Source: Nguyenibacter vanlangensis (GTDB lineage: Bacteria; Pseudomonadota; Alphaproteobacteria; Acetobacterales; Acetobacteraceae). Taken from it: a stretch of 64,000 nt of DNA. Each line of letters begins with the position of its first letter. The stretch's first letter is position 1. Of this stretch, positions 41,881 to 52,159 are shown piece after piece. A program made the position numbers and the translations under genes. A model generated the notes under the pieces. That model saw only the letters and a list, made by a program, of their open reading frames with translations, was not told the origin of the DNA and searched no databases. The stretch spans positions 2,523,501 through 2,587,500 of the forward strand of contig NZ_CP152276.1 of assembly GCF_038719015.1 (NCBI RefSeq). The letters are read 5' to 3'.

Positions 41881-42822
41881 ATGTCCATGTCGCGAGGTCG
41901 GTGCCGCCCGGATATCAGACGTCTTCTGAAGCTTCGGCATTTCAGGATGGTCGAGGTTCTGGACAGCACACGCAGCATGCGAGAGGCCGCGGCGCGGCTT
42001 GGCATCTCGACAGCCGCCGTATCCAAATCCTGTATCGAAATCGAGACGATCATCGGCGCCAGACTGTTCGAGCGCGTAGGCGGCCGTCTGGAGCCGACCC
42101 ATCTGTGCCATCGGGTCCTGACGGCGGCGCGACGTGTTGACGCCGAATTGATCGCGTTAAACACCGACCTGCAGTATCTGGACAAGAGCCTGCGCGGGAA
42201 AGTCACCATCGGCTATCAGGCGCCGGCGTTGCATGCCTGTCTTCCGACATGGTGTTCGATCATCACGCAGGCCCATCCCTATCTGGCCCTGAGATGCGAA
42301 TACGGGATGAGGCGCCACCTGCTCATGGGACTGGAGGCGAATAAATTCGACCTTATCCTGGCGGATCTGCATGGTATCGAATCCTGGCCGCGGCTTGCCA
42401 GCCAGGTGCTGGCTGTCGAATGGTGCGCAGTCAGTACCTGCGACCGGGATATGTGCTTTTCGGAGGTCCTGGATAACTGGAAGATCTATCAGGACCGGCT
42501 GTGGATGCTGCCGGTGCCGGGAATGGCGATGCGCGAGCGGTTCGATTCGACCCTGAGGGCGCGTGGCTTGAAACCTCCGGAGAGAATCATGGAAATAAAC
42601 TCTCCCATTTATACCCGACAGATCCAAATGGCGACGGATGCGTTGGTCCTTTCGCCGCTTTCGATGCTGGAGCGACCCCATGAATTGAGATTCGACCGGT
42701 CCGGCACGGCGTCGGAAATCGTCATGGAATTGGGCGTGGTCTGGGCGCGCGACAAACGCGTGACGCCGCCCGTGCAATTTGTCCTTGATACGATCCTTAG
42801 GAATGCGCCCAGGCGAGCATAA
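41881..42822 (+). CDS. LysR family transcriptional regulator
   Basis: 313 residues. Seen: an N-terminal winged helix (LLKLRHFRMVEVLDSTRSMREAAARLGISTAAVSKSCIEIETIIGARLFER, about residues 14–65) and an effector domain (about 105–310) rich in Trp and Cys. ATG 41881 was preferred over 41743 because the earlier frame has no LysR homology. Divergent from the TonB–MFS–M20 operon, its likely target. The related GbpR/PobR-like group responds to aromatic or sugar acids; the ligand here is unknown. Confidence 0.86.
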   Translation: MSMSRGRCRPDIRRLLKLRHFRMVEVLDSTRSMREAAARLGISTAAVSKSCIEIETIIGARLFERVGGRLEPTHLCHRVLTAARRVDAELIALNTDLQYLDKSLRGKVTIGYQAPALHACLPTWCSIITQAHPYLALRCEYGMRRHLLMGLEANKFDLILADLHGIESWPRLASQVLAVEWCAVSTCDRDMCFSEVLDNWKIYQDRLWMLPVPGMAMRERFDSTLRARGLKPPERIMEINSPIYTRQIQMATDALVLSPLSMLERPHELRFDRSGTASEIVMELGVVWARDKRVTPPVQFVLDTILRNAPRRA

Positions 42823-42944
42823 ATCAGCCACATGGATTTGAGAGCGCATTGGGGACCGGATGGGTCGTTTCACGACGAAGTTGAGGTGCGGGGAATGGGC
42901 GCCTCCTATACGGGTGAAGCTGTAGACCCTGAGGAGCCATCGTC

Positions 42945-43889
42945 ATGCCGTATCGTCCCCGGTGCGCCTTCGTAACCATCGGCCAGACCCCGCGGACCGA
43001 TATCCTGGACGAGGTGCTGCGGATGGCGCAGGCGGCGGATCTGGATTTCGACGAATATGGAGCGATGAACGGCCTGGACGAGACCGATATCGGTGCGCAA
43101 CGGCCCAGGGAGGGCGAACGTGGTTTTTACACCCGCCTGGCCCATGGCGGCTTCGTCTCGGTGCGTGCGAGCTTTATCGAACAGCGGTTGCGCCGCCTGA
43201 TCGAAATGGTCGATCGACGCGACTATGACCTGATTGTCATGCTGAGCACGGGGATTTTCGAAACATGGGACACGCGGGCACGGCTGATCCATAGTCAGAA
43301 ACTGACGGACCTGTGGATCAATGCGCTGATTGCGGGACCGGGGCCGATCGGCATCATGTACCATCTGCCGACCGCTTTCGATTCCAATTTGGCGGTCAAT
43401 ACGGCCCTGGTGCAGACCACGCGGATGGTCAAGGTGGCTGGAGAATCGCCGTCGTTGGACGAGGCGGCCCGCCTGCTGCGCGATACGGATATCATCGTGA
43501 TGCATTCGCTGGGATATAGCGATGCCCACGCGGTCATGCTGGCCGGATTGGTGGAGCGCCCGGTCGTGTCCGTTCGCCGATTGGTCGCCGGCGCGTTACG
43601 GACCGCGCTGGATGAACTGCACCACGATGCACGGCATCCGCCGGCGGGCGATCGTCAGGCTGGACCCGACGTTCTGGACAAATTGCCCGATTCAGCCGAA
43701 CCCTTGACGCCACGTGAGCAGGACGTCCTGCGCGCCGCGTTGACGGGGCTGTCAAACAAGGAAATCGGCCGGAATCTGGCCATCAGCCACCGGACCGTGG
43801 AAATTCACCGAGCGCGCGCACTGGCCAAGATGCAGGTATCCTCGACGACGGAATTATTGCCCCGCGCGCTGGTAAAGCATGGCGGATAG
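42945..43889 (+). CDS. AroM-domain protein fused to a LuxR-type DNA-binding domain
   Basis: 314 residues in two domains. Residues 5–230 match the AroM family (Asp/Glu-racemase-like fold): AFVTIGQTPRTDILDEVL, LIEMVDRRDYDLIVMLSTG, and DIIVMHSLGYSDAHAVMLAGLVERPVVSVRRLVAGAL. Residues 254–310 are a LuxR helix-turn-helix: LTPREQDVLRAALTGLSNKEIGRNLAISHRTVEIHRARALAKM. The stand-alone AroM 46 bases downstream has Cys190 in HCVGF; here the equivalent is Ser188 in HSLGY. Inferred: a one-component regulator using a non-catalytic AroM domain as sensor. ATG 42945 has GAGGAG upstream. Confidence 0.82.
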   Translation: MPYRPRCAFVTIGQTPRTDILDEVLRMAQAADLDFDEYGAMNGLDETDIGAQRPREGERGFYTRLAHGGFVSVRASFIEQRLRRLIEMVDRRDYDLIVMLSTGIFETWDTRARLIHSQKLTDLWINALIAGPGPIGIMYHLPTAFDSNLAVNTALVQTTRMVKVAGESPSLDEAARLLRDTDIIVMHSLGYSDAHAVMLAGLVERPVVSVRRLVAGALRTALDELHHDARHPPAGDRQAGPDVLDKLPDSAEPLTPREQDVLRAALTGLSNKEIGRNLAISHRTVEIHRARALAKMQVSSTTELLPRALVKHGG

Positions 43890-43935
43890 ACGACGATATC
43901 CGTCACCTTGCGGCCATCCCGGCGGCCAGAGGACG

Positions 43936-44628
43936 TCATGAACCAGGGTTCTCCTGGACGATCAGATCGATTGCCGCGGCGATCACGCGCCGGGGTATAA
44001 GGACCGGACATTTGTACCGATGCTGCAGCATCATGCGGATTTCTTCGGAGAAACCCACGCAGTGCATGACGATCAAATCGACGCCGAGCAGCACGGCGTC
44101 CAGTCTTTCCGTCCAACCGGGGTCTTCTTGAGCGTAGGTGTACGGCGAAAGCCAGGATGTGACCGTCTCGAGCCCTTCATAGGATCGGTGCGTGACGGCC
44201 TGGCAGGTGGGAAAAATAACCGCGACCCGGCATAGGCCGGTCAGCAGGCCGACGGCGGAAGCATCCATGAGGCGTTGAGGTTCGATGAACGGCGTGCGGA
44301 GATTCAACGCGCGCAATTCCGGAATATGGCAGGTACAAAGTGGAACGACCAGATCAAAACCCTGGCGGTCGATCGCCTCCAGCATATCGAGCAGGCAGAG
44401 GGTGGTCAGGGCCTTGTCCAGATATATTTCATGACCCGAGCGCAGGCGCGATACCAGCCTTGGCGCGGCAGGCCCGGGCGCCATCGCCGCGAGCGCGGCC
44501 TGATCCAGATTATCCAGCACGCCGAACTGGGTCGCGCGGATCGGGGTGCGCGCACGGTCCAGGATAGAGGGCACGATGTCGTCGCGCGGCGATTGGCCGA
44601 TCGTGACAAAGGCGACTTCCGTCGGCAT
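43936..44628 (-). CDS. aroM: AroM family protein
   Basis: 230 residues. Seen: EVAFVTIGQSPRDDIVPSIL at the start, AIDRQGFDLVVPLCTCHIPELRA, and the C-terminal DLIVMHCVGFSEEIRMMLQHRYKCPVLIPRRVIAAAIDL, including Cys190 in the racemase-like position. The length agrees with E. coli AroM (about 225). ATG 44628 has GGGGGTC upstream. The biochemical role of AroM is unknown; the fold suggests an isomerase or racemase-like reaction. Convergent with the AroM–LuxR gene, 46 bases apart. Confidence 0.82.
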   Translation of the reverse strand: MPTEVAFVTIGQSPRDDIVPSILDRARTPIRATQFGVLDNLDQAALAAMAPGPAAPRLVSRLRSGHEIYLDKALTTLCLLDMLEAIDRQGFDLVVPLCTCHIPELRALNLRTPFIEPQRLMDASAVGLLTGLCRVAVIFPTCQAVTHRSYEGLETVTSWLSPYTYAQEDPGWTERLDAVLLGVDLIVMHCVGFSEEIRMMLQHRYKCPVLIPRRVIAAAIDLIVQENPGS

Positions 44629-44764
44629 ATGACCCCCGATTTGGCGCGATATCGCAGTCTGCAATATCATCGCCGTTGCGACGCACGCCATAAGGGAGAC
44701 TACGTACCGGCCGGTGCCGTTTCCCTGCGGCGCAGTTCCATGCCGCCAAGCGGTCCGGCCAGGG

Positions 44765-45719
44765 CTGGGGCACACGGATTTCAACGATCCGACGCAGGCC
44801 CTGAACAATTACTGGAAGGACAATTGACGACCACTGGAACCAGGTCTTCCTGTCCGCGCCGGTGCATGCCGTCCTGACCCGCCGGCTGAGCTTCGACCTG
44901 ACGCCGTACCTGTCCTTCGGCCAGGGGTGGGACCGCTGGGCGCGACCGGCGGGTTCCTGGCCCCGGCGAACATTTATTTCCACGCCGACGGCACGCCGGT
45001 TCCGGCCGGGCAGCAGATGACGCCCTATTTCCAGGCGAACGAGTCCCGCCAGGTCGGCGCGACCGCCAGCCTGAACTATGGCCTGGACCAGCATAACCAG
45101 CTTCGGCTGGGCTACTGGTACGAAAACAATATCCTGAATTTCGCGCTGCCGACCAGCGTGACGATGGCGGACGGCACCAATCCAAGCCCGAACTGGGCGG
45201 CGTACCAGGCCTTCGTGGTGAACGGTGCCACGGGAAAGCTGGCGCACAGCACGATCGGAAGCGACAGCGGCTATGAGCTGCACAGCCTGTTCCTGCAGGA
45301 TACCACGAAATATCTGAATGACAGGCTGACCGTCACGGGTGGCTTCAAGTTCGTCATGACGAATTACTGGGACAAGGTCGCGATCCAGAGCAACCATTTC
45401 GTCACCGGCGAGATATCTGCACGCAACGCAGGATTCGAACATTCCGTATGGCGATTCCTTCCTGCCGACCAAAGGCAAGGACGCGGTCATGGCGCCGCAC
45501 GTCATGGCGAATTTCGGCCTGACCTATGACGATTCGCATTTCTTCGGCTTCACCAACCTGACCGGCGCGATGGTGCGTACGATGCCCAACGGCATCACGA
45601 CCAACCTGCATCCCGTCACGCTGATCGACGGCGAGGCCGGACCGGGCGCCACGGGGGGCACCCAGTTCTACACGATGCCGCGCTTTACCATGACCGGCAC
45701 GATCTCGACGACCTTCTGA
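44765..45719 (+). pseudogene. TonB-dependent receptor remnant
   Basis: The 3' third of a receptor in at least three frames. Seen: GHTDFNDPTQALNNYWKDN then a stop (44825); DDHWNQVFLSAPVHAVLTRRLSFDLTPYLSFGQGWDRW in a second frame; LGATGGFLAPANIYFHADG to TGGFKFVMTNYWDKVAIQSNHF in a third. After a deletion near 45420, GDSFLPTKGKDAVMAPHVMANFGLTYDD continues to TGTISTTF and TGA. The final block closely parallels the receptor at 55282 (LLPTKGKTAV), so it belongs to the same subfamily. No plug or signal peptide remains. Confidence 0.75.
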
Positions 45720-45734
45720 GACGGATCGGCATGG

Positions 45735-45766
45735 CCGGAGGCGGCGCGGGTGCGCGCCGCCTCCGG
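45735..45766. terminator. Strong hairpin between the TonB remnant and the D-transaminase gene
   Basis: A 13-bp perfect stem (CCGGAGGCGGCGC/GCGCCGCCTCCGG) with a 6-base loop lies between two convergent 3' ends. Confidence 0.68.
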
Positions 45767-45793
45767 AGCACGGCGCGGAAATCCGGTTCCGCT

Positions 45794-46681
45794 TCAGAAA
45801 TCCTGGGGATTTTCCAGGACATGCTGCATATACTGGTCGTAAAGAGACCTGAAGACCGGGCCGGGCCGGCCGTTCGCCACGGGCCGGCCATCGATGCGCG
45901 TGACCGGAATCGCGATCGTCGACGCGCTGGTATAGAACGCTTCCGCCGCCCCCAGCGCCTCGTCGCGCGTGAAAGGCCGTTCGGCGAGGGCGAGACCGGC
46001 CTGGTCGGCGATCCGCATGATCGTCCGCCGCGTGACGCCGGGCAGAATGGCGGGCGACAGGGTGCGGGTCACGAGCCTGCCGTCCGGAGTCACGATGAAG
46101 GCGGTCGACGAGGCGCCTTCGGTGATATGGCCGTCGCGGGTCATCCAGACCTCGTTGGCATTTGCCTGGGCGGCCGCGCGTTTGGCAAGGACCTGCGCGA
46201 GCAGGGACGTCGACTTGATGTCGCACCGTGCCCAGCGCTGGTCCGGCAGCGTGATGACGGCCGCGCCCTTTTCGATCAGCGGATTATGCTGAACGCGCCT
46301 GTTCTGCGCGAACAGCACGACGCTGGGCGCCAGGTCGGGCGGAAACAGGAAGTCGCGCTCGGCCACGCCGCGTGTGACCTGGATATAGATCAGGCCGTTA
46401 TCGAGCGCATTGCGGCGCATCAGTTCGCATTCGATGCCGATCCATTCTGCGCGGTCATAGGGGTTGGCGATGCCGATTTCGCGCAGGGACCGGTCGAGGC
46501 GATCCAGGTGCGGCCCGTTATCGACGAAGCGCCGTTCGATGACCGCGGTGACTTCATAGACGCCGTCGCCGAAGAGGAAGCCCCGATCCATCAGCGGAAT
46601 CGTCGCGGTGTCGCGCGGCACGAACTGGCCGCGCACGAATGCGATGGGGGTTTCCGGGGCTGAAGCCATATCTCTGTCCAT
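45794..46681 (-). CDS. D-amino-acid transaminase (class IV)
   Basis: 295 residues. Seen: AFVRGQFVPRDTATIPLMDRGFLFGDGVYEVTAV, IYIQVTRGVAERDFLFP, the PLP lysine (about Lys156) in QRWARCDIKSTSLLAQVLAKRAA, EVWMTRDGHITEGASSTAFIV and LPGVTRRTIMRIA. The RCDIKSxxLL pattern separates D-amino-acid from branched-chain enzymes. Starts at ATG 46681 or 46669. Follows the LysR gene by 77 bases. Known: transfers the amino group between D-amino acids and keto acids. Inferred: it disposes of D-amino acids made by the neighbouring carbamoylase. Confidence 0.9.
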   Translation of the reverse strand: MDRDMASAPETPIAFVRGQFVPRDTATIPLMDRGFLFGDGVYEVTAVIERRFVDNGPHLDRLDRSLREIGIANPYDRAEWIGIECELMRRNALDNGLIYIQVTRGVAERDFLFPPDLAPSVVLFAQNRRVQHNPLIEKGAAVITLPDQRWARCDIKSTSLLAQVLAKRAAAQANANEVWMTRDGHITEGASSTAFIVTPDGRLVTRTLSPAILPGVTRRTIMRIADQAGLALAERPFTRDEALGAAEAFYTSASTIAIPVTRIDGRPVANGRPGPVFRSLYDQYMQHVLENPQDF

Positions 46682-46758
46682 CCGATCGAAGGCCGTGAAA
46701 GCGACCGCGCAGGTCTAAAGTCGCGCCTGGCGGAAATCACGCGCGATCTTCGCGCCGG

Positions 46759-47691
46759 CTATTCAGGGTGCTTATAGGCGGCGGCTGCGCCGGACGGGGA
46801 CGCCCTGAGCGGCACGTGCCGGACGACGTCGCGCACGCGGTCCAGAAAGAACCAGGACAGGCGGGAGAGCGCGCGGTTTTCCGCCCAGACGACCGACGCC
46901 GCCACGGGGGTTTCGGGCAGGAAGGCCCGGACGGCGAGCTGGAAACGGTTGGTCGCCGCCGTCAGCGGGTCCACGATCGCGACGCCGGCGCCGGCTTCGG
47001 CCAGCACGCAGGCGGTATTGCCGTAGCGGACCTCGCTGGTGAATTCGAAGGGTTCGCCGGCCTGGGCGAATGCGTCGCGCGTGGCCTCGCCGAGCTTGGT
47101 TCCGCGTTCCAGCGCGATGAAGCGATGGCGCCCGAGATCGGCAGGTGCGATGGCCGCCTGGCCGGCCAGCGGGTGGCCGGGGTGCATGACGCAGACCATC
47201 GATCCCTCGAACAGGGTCTCGGCGCTCAATCCCGGCTGGGGACTGAAGCCGAGCACGAACCCCAGTTCGGCATGGTGCGTCTCGACGCTGGCGATCACGC
47301 CCTCGTAGCGCCGCACGTCGAAATAGGTGCGGATCTTGGGGCGCAGCGCCTGGGTGTCGCGGATCGCGGCGGCCACGACGCCATAGCCCAGGGGCGGCGT
47401 CGCGACCAGGCGCAGATGGCCGGCACGGCTGTCGCGCAGGTCGCGGATGCGGCCGACGAACCTGTCATGCATCTCGAAGATGGCTTCGGCGTCCTCGGCC
47501 AGGATCTTCGCCTCGGCCGTCGGGTAGATCCGGTTGTTGACGCGCTGGAACAGGGCGAAGCCGGCCTGATCCTCCATCGTCTTGATCGCGTTGCTGACGG
47601 CGGGCTGGGACAGGCCCAGCGCCCGGGCCGCCGCCACCGTCGTGTTGTAGCGGATGATGGCCCGGAGGATCTCGATCTGCCGCAGGTTCAT
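46759..47691 (-). CDS. LysR family transcriptional regulator
   Basis: 310 residues. Seen: an N-terminal winged helix (MNLRQIEILRAIIRYNTTVAAARALGLSQPAVSNAIKTMEDQAGFALFQRVNNRIYPT, residues 1–58) and an effector domain (about 90–290). The closest style is the OccR/ArgP-like group, common next to amino-acid and opine transport genes. Divergent from the carbamoylase–ABC–amidohydrolase operon and cotranscribed with the D-transaminase; probable controller of both. Confidence 0.9.
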   Translation of the reverse strand: MNLRQIEILRAIIRYNTTVAAARALGLSQPAVSNAIKTMEDQAGFALFQRVNNRIYPTAEAKILAEDAEAIFEMHDRFVGRIRDLRDSRAGHLRLVATPPLGYGVVAAAIRDTQALRPKIRTYFDVRRYEGVIASVETHHAELGFVLGFSPQPGLSAETLFEGSMVCVMHPGHPLAGQAAIAPADLGRHRFIALERGTKLGEATRDAFAQAGEPFEFTSEVRYGNTACVLAEAGAGVAIVDPLTAATNRFQLAVRAFLPETPVAASVVWAENRALSRLSWFFLDRVRDVVRHVPLRASPSGAAAAYKHPE

Positions 47692-47724
47692 CCATAAATC
47701 CGATGAATAGAGGTAGGGGATTTT

Positions 47725-47739
47725 TTATCGTCGATATAA
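47725..47739. promoter_or_regulatory. LysR-box candidate between LysR and D-carbamoylase genes
   Basis: TTAT-N7-ATAA is a symmetrical T-N11-A type site in an AT-rich patch 34 bases upstream of the LysR start and 96 bases upstream of the carbamoylase start. Confidence 0.42.
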
Positions 47740-47834
47740 TTGAGACCCCTGGTACAGGATGGCAATAGCTTTCGAAGCGACAACGAATGATCGTGCGACG
47801 CGCGGCGGATGCGACGATTTGCGATGAGGTGACG

Positions 47835-48788
47835 ATGAGCCGGATGATTCGGGTGGCGGCGGCGCAGATGGGCCCGACCCAGAAGGACGATCGCCGGGCG
47901 GATACGCTGGCGCGCATGATCGCCCTGCTGGAAGAAGCCGCGCGCCTTGGCGCGACGCTGGTCGTCTTCCCCGAACTGGCCTTTACGACCTTCTTCCCGC
48001 GCTGGCTGCTGGAGGGCGAGACGCTGCTGGCCCATTACGAACGCGCGATGCCCGATACGCGGACGCGGCCCCTGTTCGACCGGGCGCGGGCGCTGGGAGT
48101 CGGGTTCTATGTGGGCTATGCCGAGCTGACGGCCGCGGGGGAGAGATTCAATACCAGCATCATCGTCACGCCGGCCGGCGAGATCCTGGGGAAATATCGG
48201 AAGATCCATCTGCCGGGATCGGTCGAGCCCCGCGCGGGCGCGCGGTTCCAGCAGCTCGAGAAGCGCTATTTCGCCTATGGCGACCTGGGCTTTCCGGCGT
48301 TCCGGGCCGGGCCGGAATGGTCGGAGGCCATCATGGGGATGCTGATCTGCAATGACCGGCGCTGGCCGGAAGCCTGGCGCAGCCTGGCGCTGCAGGGGAT
48401 GGAATTGCTGTGCGTCGGGTATAATTCGGCGGCGTACGACCCGAACGGCGGAGAGACCGAGAGTGCGGCATTGCGGACCTTCCACGCGCAACTGGTCGTC
48501 CAGGCGAATGCCTATATGAATGCGTGCTGGGCGGTGGCCGTCGCCAAGGCGGGCGAGGAAGACGGGTCGGGGCTGATCGGCGGGAGTTGCATCGTCGATC
48601 CGAACGGCGTGATCGTGGCGCAGGCGCAGACACTGGCCGACGAGGTGGTCATGGCGGATTGCGACCTGGATCTGTGCGCCCAGGGCAAGAGCAAGATGTT
48701 CGATTTCGCCGCCCATCGCCGCCCGCAATGGTATGGACGGATCACCGCGCAGACCGGGGCCATCCTGCCTGAGGCCGGGATCTCCTGA
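47835..48788 (+). CDS. N-carbamoyl-D-amino-acid hydrolase-like nitrilase
   Basis: 317 residues of the carbon-nitrogen hydrolase family. Seen: the triad in FPELAFTTFFPRWLL (Glu47), GKYRKIHLPG (Lys123) and MLICNDRRWPEAWR (Cys172). ELAxTTFFPRW, FQxLEKRYFxxGDLGFP and CNDRRWPE are features of D-carbamoylases such as the Agrobacterium enzyme. ATG 47835 has GAGGTG upstream. Known: converts N-carbamoyl-D-amino acids to D-amino acids, CO2 and ammonia. First gene of the operon, overlapping the next by one base. N-carbamoylputrescine amidase is a less likely alternative. Confidence 0.88.
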   Translation: MSRMIRVAAAQMGPTQKDDRRADTLARMIALLEEAARLGATLVVFPELAFTTFFPRWLLEGETLLAHYERAMPDTRTRPLFDRARALGVGFYVGYAELTAAGERFNTSIIVTPAGEILGKYRKIHLPGSVEPRAGARFQQLEKRYFAYGDLGFPAFRAGPEWSEAIMGMLICNDRRWPEAWRSLALQGMELLCVGYNSAAYDPNGGETESAALRTFHAQLVVQANAYMNACWAVAVAKAGEEDGSGLIGGSCIVDPNGVIVAQAQTLADEVVMADCDLDLCAQGKSKMFDFAAHRRPQWYGRITAQTGAILPEAGIS

Positions 48789-49636
48789 TGGCGGCCCGGC
48801 CGAGTCCCTGGCCGCGCGCCGGGCGCGGCGCGCTGCTGCTGGCTGCGGCCTTGCTGGGCGGCGTGCCGCGCGTGACGCGCGCCGCGCCGCCGGCGTCGGC
48901 CGGCGCGGCCGTCCTGCGCATTGCCGCCAACCCGATCTATCCGCCGCTGGAGTTCCGCGACCCGCTGACCGACAGGCTGACCGGTTTCGACATCGCGCTG
49001 GGCGAGGCGCTGGCGCAGCGCATGACCATGCGCGCGGTGTGGCAGGAGACGTCCTTTCCGCAGATGATCCCGTCGCTGCAAAGCCAGCGGACGGACATGA
49101 TCCTGAGCGGCTTTTCGGACCTTCCGTCCCGCCGGGGCGCCCTGGATTTCGTGCGCTATCTGAAATCGGGCGCGCAGGTCCTGGTGCTTCGGGACGATCC
49201 GATCCACCGGCCGGAGGATTTGTGCGGGAAATATGTCGCGGCCAGCCGCGCGACGGCCTTTCCGGCGATGATCCGGGACTGGAGCCGCGTGCATTGCGCG
49301 CAGGCCGGGCACCCCGACATGGTCGTCTATCCGTCGGAGAGCGGCGCCGATGCGCGGACCCAGTTGCTGCAGGGGCGCGTGTCCGCCATGGTCCAGGGCA
49401 GCGAGACGGTGGGGTATTTCATCGACATCACGCACGGCGCGTTCCGCCGCCTGGGGACGCCGCTTTCCATGTCCTATCTGGCCATGGCGTTCGCCAAGTC
49501 GCGGCCCGACCTGCGGGAGGGGGCGCGGGCCGCGCTGGGCGCGATGATCGCCGACGGGACCTATGCCCGGCTGCTGCGCCGCTGGTCCCTGCAGGAGGAC
49601 GCCATCGAGATGCCATCCGGAGATACCGCGCCATGA
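48788..49636 (+). CDS. Polar amino-acid ABC transporter substrate-binding protein 1
   Basis: 282 residues. Seen: a signal peptide (GALLLAAALLGGVPRVTRA), then a family 3 binding fold: LRIAANPIYPPLEFRDPLTDRLTGFDIALGEALAQRM, IPSLQSQRTDMILSGFSD, and LDFVRYLKSGAQVLV. The usual carboxylate-binding Arg of amino-acid binders appears in SGFSDLPSRRGALDF. The ATG overlaps the carbamoylase stop; the permease gene starts 4 bases before its end. Periplasmic. A second binding protein of the same family is encoded downstream (53616). Confidence 0.88.
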   Translation: MAARPSPWPRAGRGALLLAAALLGGVPRVTRAAPPASAGAAVLRIAANPIYPPLEFRDPLTDRLTGFDIALGEALAQRMTMRAVWQETSFPQMIPSLQSQRTDMILSGFSDLPSRRGALDFVRYLKSGAQVLVLRDDPIHRPEDLCGKYVAASRATAFPAMIRDWSRVHCAQAGHPDMVVYPSESGADARTQLLQGRVSAMVQGSETVGYFIDITHGAFRRLGTPLSMSYLAMAFAKSRPDLREGARAALGAMIADGTYARLLRRWSLQEDAIEMPSGDTAP

Positions 49637-50483
49637 CCATCCGAACCGATCCCGTCACGATCGCGGACGCCGCGCGCCTGGTCGGGCTGCGCCGCGTCAG
49701 GGCCGTCGCGTGGGGACATGTCGGTTCGGCGGTGCTGATCGTCGGGTTCGTGCTGTGGGTGGCGCGGGCCTTCGCGCTGGGCCAGATCGGCTGGTCCTAT
49801 GTCGGGGAATTCCTTTTCGTGCCGGCGATCCTGCGCGGGGTCTGGGCGACATTGCTGATGTCGGTCTGCGCCATGGCGCTGGGCATGGCCGTGGGGCTGG
49901 TGCTGGCGGTCGGGCGGTTGTCCCCGGCCGTGGTGCCGCGCGTCGCGTCCGGTGCCTATACGTGGCTGTTCCGCGGCGTGCCGGTCATTCTGCAGCTTCT
50001 GATCTGGTTCAACCTGGCGCTGATCTTTCCGCATATCGTCCTTCCCGGCGTGCGGACAATCCGCACCGTGGACCTGATGACGCCGTTTCTGTCGGCGCTG
50101 CTGGGCCTGGGGTTGAACCAGGGGGCCTATATCGGCGAGATCCTGCGCGCCGGCCTGCAAAGCATCGACCGGGGGCAGTACGAAGCCGCCGAGATGGTGG
50201 GGATGACGCGGATGGTCGCCCTGCGCCGGATCATCCTGCCCCAGGCCCTGCGGGTCGTCATTCCGCCGCTGGGCAACGAGTTCATCAACATGATCAAGCT
50301 GACTTCGCTGGCGAGCATGATCCAGTATCCCGAAGTGCTGCATAATGCCGAGACCATCTATTATGCGAACACGCGGGTGATCGAGCTGCTGATCGTGGCG
50401 GGGTTCTGGTACCTGATGATCGTCACCGTGCTGTCGCCCCTGCAGCATATGCTCGAGCGGCGCCTGGCGAAGGGAACGCACTG

Positions 50484-50484
<1 letters not shown>
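49633..50484 (+). CDS. Polar amino-acid ABC transporter permease
   Basis: 283 residues. Seen: about five to six membrane segments, the PAAT permease pattern [43 protein letters not shown], and the EAA loop [47 protein letters not shown] longer N-terminal cytoplasmic extension (about 45 residues) precedes the first helix. ATG 49633 overlaps the binding-protein stop. Probably functions as a homodimer with the ATPase encoded next. Confidence 0.92.
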
Positions 50485-51280
<796 letters not shown>

Positions 51281-51284
<4 letters not shown>

Positions 51285-52159
51285 CGATACGCAGCTATGA
51301 CGAGGTGCCGGTACGTCCGGCGAACATGGCGGGACCGGCGCCCGAATTCCCATGGCCCGACGGCAAGCGCGCGGCGATGATGCTGTCCTTCGACATCGAT
51401 GCCGAAAGTGCCGTCACCAGCAAGGACCCGGCCCATGCCGAGAAGCTGGTTTCGATGTCCTATGGCGGCTACGAAGCGCGGGTCGGGACGCCCAAAGTGC
51501 TGGAACTGCTGCGCGAACTGGGTCTGAAGGCCACCTTCTTCACCACCGGCTGGGCGGCGGACGCGCATCCGGCGATGGTCGAGGCCGTGCTGCGCGACGG
51601 GCACGAGATCGGTCATCATGGCTATCACCATCTGCTGCCGGACCCGGGGTCGCCGCATATCGAAGACGAGCTGCTGCGCGGATTCGAAGCGCTGAAGCGG
51701 GGGTTCGGCGTACGGCCCGTGGGTTATCGCGCGCCCTATGGCGAGAGCTGCGACGAACTGCGCACGGCGCTGAAGCGCGAGGGCATGCTGTATTCCAGTT
51801 CGTGGCGCGACGATGTGCGGCCCTATCGGCAGGTGCTGCCCGACGGGTCGCCGGGCGTGATCGAACTGCCGCCGACATCGAGCTATGACGACTGGATGCA
51901 TGGGATGAGCACGCGGTTCGGCGCCCGCCCGATCTTTCCCAAGGAGCACGTGCTGTCGATGTGGCGCGACGAGCTTGACGAGACGCGCGCCTGGGGGGCG
52001 ATGGTGGCGACGGTGCTGCACCCGCTGGTCAGCGGACGCCCGATGCGGCTGCGCCTGCTGCGGCATTTCCTGCATTATGCGATCGAATGCCGCGATGTCT
52101 GGATCGCCACCGGCGAGCAGATCGCGCGCCATTTCGAAACCTGCGAGCGCGCGGCCTGA
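51281..52159 (+). CDS. Polysaccharide-deacetylase-fold hydrolase (imidase/PuuE allantoinase-like)
   Basis: 292 residues. Seen: the NodB-homology core with [11 protein letters not shown] (Asp), [35 protein letters not shown] (the His pair) and [32 protein letters not shown]. No signal peptide, so it is cytoplasmic and not a cell-wall enzyme. Known: cytoplasmic members include PuuE allantoinase and cyclic imide hydrolase. Inferred: opens a cyclic ureide or imide ring; in this operon the product would feed the carbamoylase. ATGA overlap with the ATPase, and the last base is shared with the next gene. Confidence 0.84.
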
